DNA from: Siphonodentalium dalli
Taxonomy: Eukaryota > Mollusca > Scaphopoda > Gadilida > Siphonodentaliidae
NCBI GenBank assembly: GCA_032622095.1
Contig: CP136063.1
Location: 273,229,426-273,293,425 of the forward strand
Direction: 5' to 3'
DNA: 64,000 nt
Shown here in pieces: positions 59,002-64,000 of the stretch (the stretch's first letter is position 1; each line of letters starts with the position of its first letter). Made by a program: the position numbers and the translations under genes. The notes under the pieces are model-generated. The model was not told where the DNA came from and did not search any database. It worked only from the letters and a program-made list of their open reading frames with translations.

Positions 59002-61028
59002 CAATGAACGCTCTTTATTTGTAACATACCAGGAATAGACTAACAATGAACGCTCTTTATTTGTAACATACCAGGGATAGACTAACAATTTACGCTCTTT
59101 ATTTGTAATATACCATGAATAGACTAACAATGAACGTTCTTTATTTGTAACAAACCAGGAATAGACTAACTATGAGCGTTCTTTATTTGTAACATACCAG
59201 GAGTAAGACTAACAATGAACGTTCTTTATATGTAACATACCAGTAATATACTATCGATCAACGCTCTTTATATGTAACATACCAGGAGTAAGGCTAACAA
59301 TGAGCGTTCTTTATTTTTAACATACCAGGAATAAGATTAACAATGAGCGATCTTTATTTGTAACATACCATGCATTTTCTAACAAGGAACGCTCTTTATT
59401 GGTAATATACAATGAGTAGAGTTACAATGAACGCTCTTTATGTGTAATAAACCAGGAATAAGACTAACAATGCACGATCATTATTTGTAACATACCATGA
59501 ATATACTAACAATGAGCGTTCTTTATTGGTAACATACCAGGAGTAAGACTAACAATGAACGCTCTTTATTTAAAACATATCAGGAATAGACTAACAATGA
59601 GCGTTCTTTATTTGTAACATACAAGGAGTAAGACTAACAATGAACGCTCTTTATTTGTAACAAACCAGGAATAGACTATATAACAATGAGCGTTATTTAT
59701 TTGTAACAAACCAGGAATAGACTAACAATGAACGCTCTTTATTTTTAACATACAATGTGTAAGACTAACAATGAACGCTCTTTATTTGTAACATACCAGG
59801 AATAAGACTAACAATGAACGATCTTTATTTGTAACATGCCATGAATATACTAACAAGGAATGCTCTTTATTTGTAACATACAATGATCAAGACTAACAAT
59901 GAACGGTCTTTATTGGTAACAAACAATACATATACTAACAATGAACGCTCTTTATGTGTGACATACCAGGAATAAGACTACCAATGGACGTTCTTTGTCG
60001 GTTACATACCAGGAATAGACTAACAATAAACGCTCTTTGTTTGTAACATACCAGGAATAGACTAACAATGAACGCTCTTTATTTGTAACATACCAGGAAT
60101 AAGACTAACAATGAATGATCTTTATTGGTAACATACCAGGAATAGACTAACAATGAACGCTCATTATTGGTTATTTACCAGGAGGTGACTAACAGAGAAC
60201 GCTCTTTATTTGTAACATACCATGAATAAGACTAACAATGGACGTTCTTTGTTGGTTACATACCAGGAATAGACTAACAATGAACGCTCTTTATTTGTAA
60301 CATACCAGGAATAAGACTAACAATGAGCGTTCTTTATTTGTAACATACCAGGAATAGACTAACAATGAACGCTCTTTATTTGTAACATACCAGGAATAGA
60401 CTAACAATGGGCATTCTATATTGGTAACATACCATGAGTAAGACTAACAATGAACGCTCTTTATTTATAACATACCAGGAATAGACTAACAATGAGCGTT
60501 CTTCATTTGTAACATACCAGGAGTAAGACTAACAATGAACGCTCTTTATTTTTAACATACCAGGAATAGACTATATAGCAATGAGCGTTCTTTATTTGTA
60601 ACATACTAGGAATAGACTAACAATGAACGCTCTTTATTTGTAACATACCAGGAATAGACTAACAATGAACGTTCTTTATTTGTATCATACCTGGAATAAG
60701 ACTAACAATGGACGTTCTTTATTTGTAACATACCAGGAATAGACTAACAATGAGCGTTCTTTATTTGTAACATACCAGGAATAAGACTAGCAATGAACGT
60801 TCTGTATTTGTAACATACCAGGAATAGACTAGCAATGAACGCTCTTTATTTGTAACATACCAGGAATAGACTAACAATGGACGTTCTTTATTTGTAACAT
60901 ACCAGGAATAGACTAACAATGGACGTTCTTTATGTGTAACATACCAGGAATAGACTAACAATGAGCGTTCTTTATTTGTAACATACCAGGAATAAGACCA
61001 ACAATGGACGTTCTTTATTTGTAACATA

Positions 61029-61574
61029 TCAGGAATAGACTATCAATGGACACTCTTTATTTGTAACGTACCAGGAATATACTAGCAATGAACGCTCTTT
61101 GTTTGTAACATACCATGAATAGACTAGCAATGAACGCTTTTTATTTGTTACATACAAGTAAAAGACTAAAAATGAGCGTTCGTTATTTGTAACATACCAT
61201 GAATAGACTAACAATGAACGCTCTTTATTTGTAACATACCAGGAATAGACTAGCAATGAACGCTCTTTATGTGTAACATACCAGGAATATACTAACAATG
61301 ATCGTTCTTTATTTGTAACATACCATGAATATACTAGCAATGAGCGTTCTTTATTTGTAACATACCAGGAATAGACTAACAATGAACGCTCTTTATTTGT
61401 AACATACCAGGAATAGACTAACAATGAGCGTTCTTTATTTGTAACATACCAGGAATAGACTAACAATGAACGCTCTTTATTTGTAACATACCACGAATAG
61501 ACTAACAATGAGCATTCTGTGTTGGTTACATACCACGAATAAGACGAGCAATGAACGCACTTTATTTGTAACAT
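61029..61574 (-). repeat. 13 consecutive 42-bp monomers, copy 8
   Basis: Carries AAGTAAAAG near 61156 and TTATGTGTAAC near 61267 (THKERS in the minus-strand frame), both shared with copy 9. CCACGAATAG at 61491 is private. Confidence 0.87.
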
Positions 61575-63027
61575 ACCAGGAATAGATTAGCAATGAACGC
61601 TCTTTATTTGTAACATACCAGGAATAGACAAACAATGAACGCTCTGTATTTGTAACATACCAGGAATAGATAAACAATTAACGCTCTTTATTTGTAACAT
61701 ACCAGGAATAAGTCTAACAATGAACGCTCATTATTGGTATGTGAATGATCTTTATTTGTAACATACCATGAATAAGACTAACAATGGACGTACTTTGTTG
61801 GTTACATACCAGGAATAAGACAGGCAATGAACGCTCTTTATTTGTAACATACCATGAATAAGACTAGCAATGGACGTTCTTTGTTGGTTAAATACCAGGA
61901 ATAAGACTAGCAATGAACGCTCTTTATTTGTAACATACCAGGAGTAAGACTAACAATGAACGCTCTTTATTGGTAACATACCAGGAGTAAGACTAACAAT
62001 GGACGTTCTTTGTTGGTTACATACCAGGGATAAGACTAGCAATGAACGCTCTTTATTTGTAACATACCATGAATAAGACTAACAATGGACGTTCTTTGTT
62101 GGTTACATACCAGGAATAAGACTAGCAATGAACGCTCTTTATTTGTAACATATCAGGAGTAAGACTAACAATGAACGCTCTTTATTTGTAACTTACCAAG
62201 AGTAAGACTAACAATGGACGTTATTTGTTGTTTACATACCAGGGATAAGACTAGCAATGAACGCTCTTTATTTGTAACATGCAATGAATAAGACTAACAA
62301 TTGACGTTCTTTGTTGGTTACATACCAGAAATAAGACTAGCAATGAATGCTCTTTATTTTTAACATACCATGAATAAGACTAACAATGGACGTTCTTTGT
62401 TGGTTACATACCAGGATTAAGACTAGCAATGAACGCTCTTTATTTGTAACATACAATGAGTAAGACTAACTATGAACGCGCTTTATTTGTAACATACCAG
62501 GAACAAACCAACAATGGACGTTCTTTGTTGGTTACATACCAGGAATAGATTAACAGTGAACGCTCTTTATTTGTAACATACCATGAATAAGACTAACAAT
62601 GGACGTTCTTTGTTGGTTACATACCAGGAGTAAGACTATCAATGAGCGTTCTTTATTTGTAACATACAAGGAATAGACTAACAATGAACGCTCTTTATTA
62701 GTAACATACCAGGAATAAGACTAACAATGAGCGTTCGCTATTTGTAACATACCAGGAATAAGACTAACATTGAGCGTTCTTTATTTGTAACATACCATGA
62801 CTAAGACTGACAATGAACGGTATTTATTGGTAACATACAATGAGTAGACTTACAATGAACGCTCTTTATGTGTAACATACCAGGAATAAGACTAACAATG
62901 AACGATCTTTATTTGTAACATACCATGAATATACTAACGTGGAACGCTCTTTATTTCTAACATACCATGACTAATACTAACAATGAACGGTCTTATTTTT
63001 AACATACAATGAGTAAGACTAACATTG

Positions 63028-63063
63028 AACGCTCTGTATTTGTAAGGCATAAGACTAACAATG
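63028..63063 (+). repeat. Shortened monomer with 7-base deletion
   Basis: The text reads CTCTGTATTTGTAAGGCATAAG across 63033-63054, where related units have CATACCA between GTAA and GGCATAAG. The monomer is 36 bases instead of 43. Apart from the 21-base boundary monomer this is the shortest copy I saw, and one of few changes that break the 42/43 register. Confidence 0.85.
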
Positions 63064-63254
63064 AACGATCTTTATTTGTAACATACCAGGAATAGACTAA
63101 CAATGGACGTTCTTTATTTGTAACATACCAGGAATAGACTAACAATGGACGTTCTTTATGTGTAACATACCAGGAATAGACTAACAATGAGCGTTCTTTA
63201 TTTGTAACATACCAGGAATAAGACCAACAATGGACGTTCTTTATTTGTAACATA

Positions 63255-63800
63255 TCAGGAATAGACTATCAATGGACACTCTTTATTTGTAACGTACCAG
63301 GAATATACTAGCAATGAACGCTCTTTGTTTGTAACATACCATGAATAGACTAGCAATGAACGCTTTTTATTTGTTACATACAAGTAAAAGACTAAAAATG
63401 AGCGTTCGTTATTTGTAACATACCATGAATAGACTAACAATGAACGCTCTTTATTTGTAACATACCAGGAATAGACTAGCAATGAACGCTCTTTATGTGT
63501 AACATACCAGGAATATACTAACAATGATCGTTCTTTATTTGTAACATACCATGAATATACTAGCAATGAGCGTTCTTTATTTGTAACATACCAGGAATAG
63601 ACTAACAATGAACGCTCTTTATTTGTAACATACCAGGAATAGACTAACAATGAGCGTTCTTTATTTGTAACATACCAGGAATAGACTAACAATGAACGCT
63701 CTTTATTTGTAACATACCAGGAATAGACTAACAATGAGCATTCTGTGTTGGTTACATACCACGAATAAGACGAGCAATGAACGCACTTTATTTGTAACAT
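63255..63800 (-). repeat. 13 consecutive 42-bp monomers, copy 9
   Basis: Copy 8 repeated at +2,226. I saw only the CAGGAATAG versus CACGAATAG difference (63717 versus 61491) inside the block, so this is a very recent duplicate. Confidence 0.88.
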
Positions 63801-63957
63801 ACCAGGAATAGATTAGCAATGAACGCTCTTTATTTGTAACATACCAGCAATAGACAAACAATGAACGCTCTGTATTTGTAACATACCAGGAATAGATAAA
63901 CAATTAACGCTCTTTATTTGTAACATACCAGGAATAAGACTAACAATGAACGCTCAT

Positions 63958-64000
63958 TATTGGTATGTGAATGATCTTTATTTGTAACATACCATGAATA
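63958..64000 (+). repeat. Start of higher-order unit U19 (cut by window end)
   Basis: The boundary half monomer (TATTGGTATGTGAATG) and the first M1 monomer are visible. The array continues beyond the window. Confidence 0.85.

Larger units (their letters stand above)
56528..61731 (+). repeat. Most complete higher-order unit U17 (5,204 bp)
   Basis: This is the only unit with every module in one series: M1 (56528-57415), M2 (with one extra 43-mer near 57585), M3 (57918-58120), M4, M5 (58630-58945), a 49-base foreign insert, M6 (about 59065-59320), M7 (59325-59700), M8 (59720-60500, marker near 60163), M9 (60500-61510) and the tail from 61510. Private variants are frequent, such as CATGCATTTTC near 59369, CTATCGATCAACG near 59251, TTTGTCGGTTAC near 59994 and GTGTGACATACC near 59960. 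It looks like the ancestral plan, or a reconstruction of it, in an older part of the array. Confidence 0.85.
61732..63957 (+). repeat. Higher-order unit U18 (2,226 bp)
   Basis: M1 and M2 lead to a seven-base deletion at 63045/63046. After one more partial monomer the sequence enters M9 near 63070, followed by the 42-mer block and the tail from 63736. It lacks M3 to M8. Private variants include GAACAAACC near 62502, ACTAACGTGG near 62934 and ACATTGAGCG near 62767. Confidence 0.86.
1..64000. repeat. 42/43-bp satellite array with multi-kb higher-order structure
   Basis: Every part of the window except 49 bases near 58.98 kb reads as head-to-tail copies of one monomer. The 42-base form has AATAGACTAAC and the 43-base form AATAAGACTAAC. 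The commonest variants differ at an eight-base site (GAACGCTC, GAGCGTTC, GAACGTTC, GGACGTTC, GAACGATC) and at TTTATTTGTAAC versus TTTGTTGGTTAC. I saw no inverted block. The plus strand has a stop codon in all three frames of a typical monomer, and the minus strand is open in one frame. Long satellite arrays with nested higher-order repeats are a feature of eukaryotic heterochromatin. That this is centromeric is inference only. Confidence 0.97.

Noticed and set aside
222-63903. Minus-strand open frames of 60 to 181 codons as protein-coding genes
   Set aside because: All are translations of the 42-base satellite, repeat a 14-residue motif, start at an ATG present in nearly every monomer and end where a 43-mer shifts the frame. 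None has a non-repetitive domain.
1-64000. CRISPR array
   Set aside because: The repeats are contiguous with no unique spacers between them, copies vary gradually, and there are no cas genes.
1-64000. CENP-B box
   Set aside because: I found no match to the TTCG....A..CGGG core. GTTCGTTATTTG and GTTCGCTATTTG are superficially similar at the left half only.
1-64000. Telomeric or subtelomeric repeat
   Set aside because: No run of TTAGGG, TTTAGGG, TTAGG or similar short telomere units was seen.
1-64000. LexA-type operator from the GAAC and GTTC half sites
   Set aside because: Bacterial operators of this kind have a spacer between GAAC and GTTC. Here the halves abut, and the context is a eukaryotic-type satellite.
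1-64000. Intrinsically bent DNA from phased A-tracts
   Set aside because: The typical monomer has TTTATTT but no run of four or more A or T in phase, so strong curvature is not supported.
16000-64000. Exact duplication as proof of assembly error
   Set aside because: Copies have private substitutions (for example 23917, 34438, 35038, 61491) and nested breakpoints that a simple collapse or false join would not create. Read support was not available, so error is not fully excluded.

Overview
The whole 64,000-base window is one uninterrupted tandem satellite array. I find no gene, RNA gene, transposon or CRISPR array in it. The monomer is 42 or 43 bases long, so the window holds roughly 1,500 copies, all in the same orientation. 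It is about one-third G+C with one CpG per typical copy. It can be read as a TTTGTAACATACCAGG part, an AATAGACTAAC part (42-mers) or AATAAGACTAAC part (43-mers), and an AATGAACGCTC part. An array of this size and structure points to eukaryotic heterochromatin, such as a centromeric, pericentromeric or other satellite block. I cannot name the species. Both window edges lie inside the array, so its true limits are not visible.

Monomers are arranged in a multi-kilobase higher-order repeat. A convenient boundary is a half-length (21-base) monomer containing TATTGGTATGTGAATG. It occurs 19 times, at 925, 4647, 8413, 16000, 20275, 22340, 26025, 29656, 31721, 35406, 37981, 41612, 44489, 48120, 50440, 54207, 56528, 61732 and 63958. 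It cuts the window into units of 2,065 (twice), 2,226, 2,320/2,321, 2,575, 2,877, 3,631 (three times), 3,685 (twice), 3,722, 3,766/3,767, 4,275, 5,204 and 7,587 bases. Each unit is a subset of a common series of modules. M1 is an 86-base A/B dimer domain. M2 to M8 are mixed 42/43-mer modules recognised by private variants. M9 is a 42-mer-rich module containing a 13-monomer block. Then comes a fixed 222-base tail leading into the next boundary monomer. The unit at 56528-61731 carries all modules and is the best candidate for the ancestral form. The others look like deletion or recombination derivatives.

Layout: 1-20 kb is three copies of a 7.49-7.59 kb pattern. From 20.3 to 41.9 kb lies a 9,381-base tandem duplication whose second copy contains a nested 2,575-base tandem duplication. 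From 36.4 to 49.4 kb lies a 6,508-base tandem duplication. From 50.4 to 56.5 kb the array returns to patterns seen near the left end. The right end (56.5-64 kb) is more diverged, carries the only non-satellite insert (49 bases at 58953-59001), and ends in a 2,226-base tandem duplication. Duplicate copies in the centre differ by only a few bases, so the centre was homogenised recently and the right side looks older.

Many open reading frames on the minus strand, up to 181 codons, exist only because 42 is divisible by three. They encode a 14-residue repeat (YSWYVTNKERSLLV) and are lost wherever a 43-mer occurs. I do not regard them as genes.
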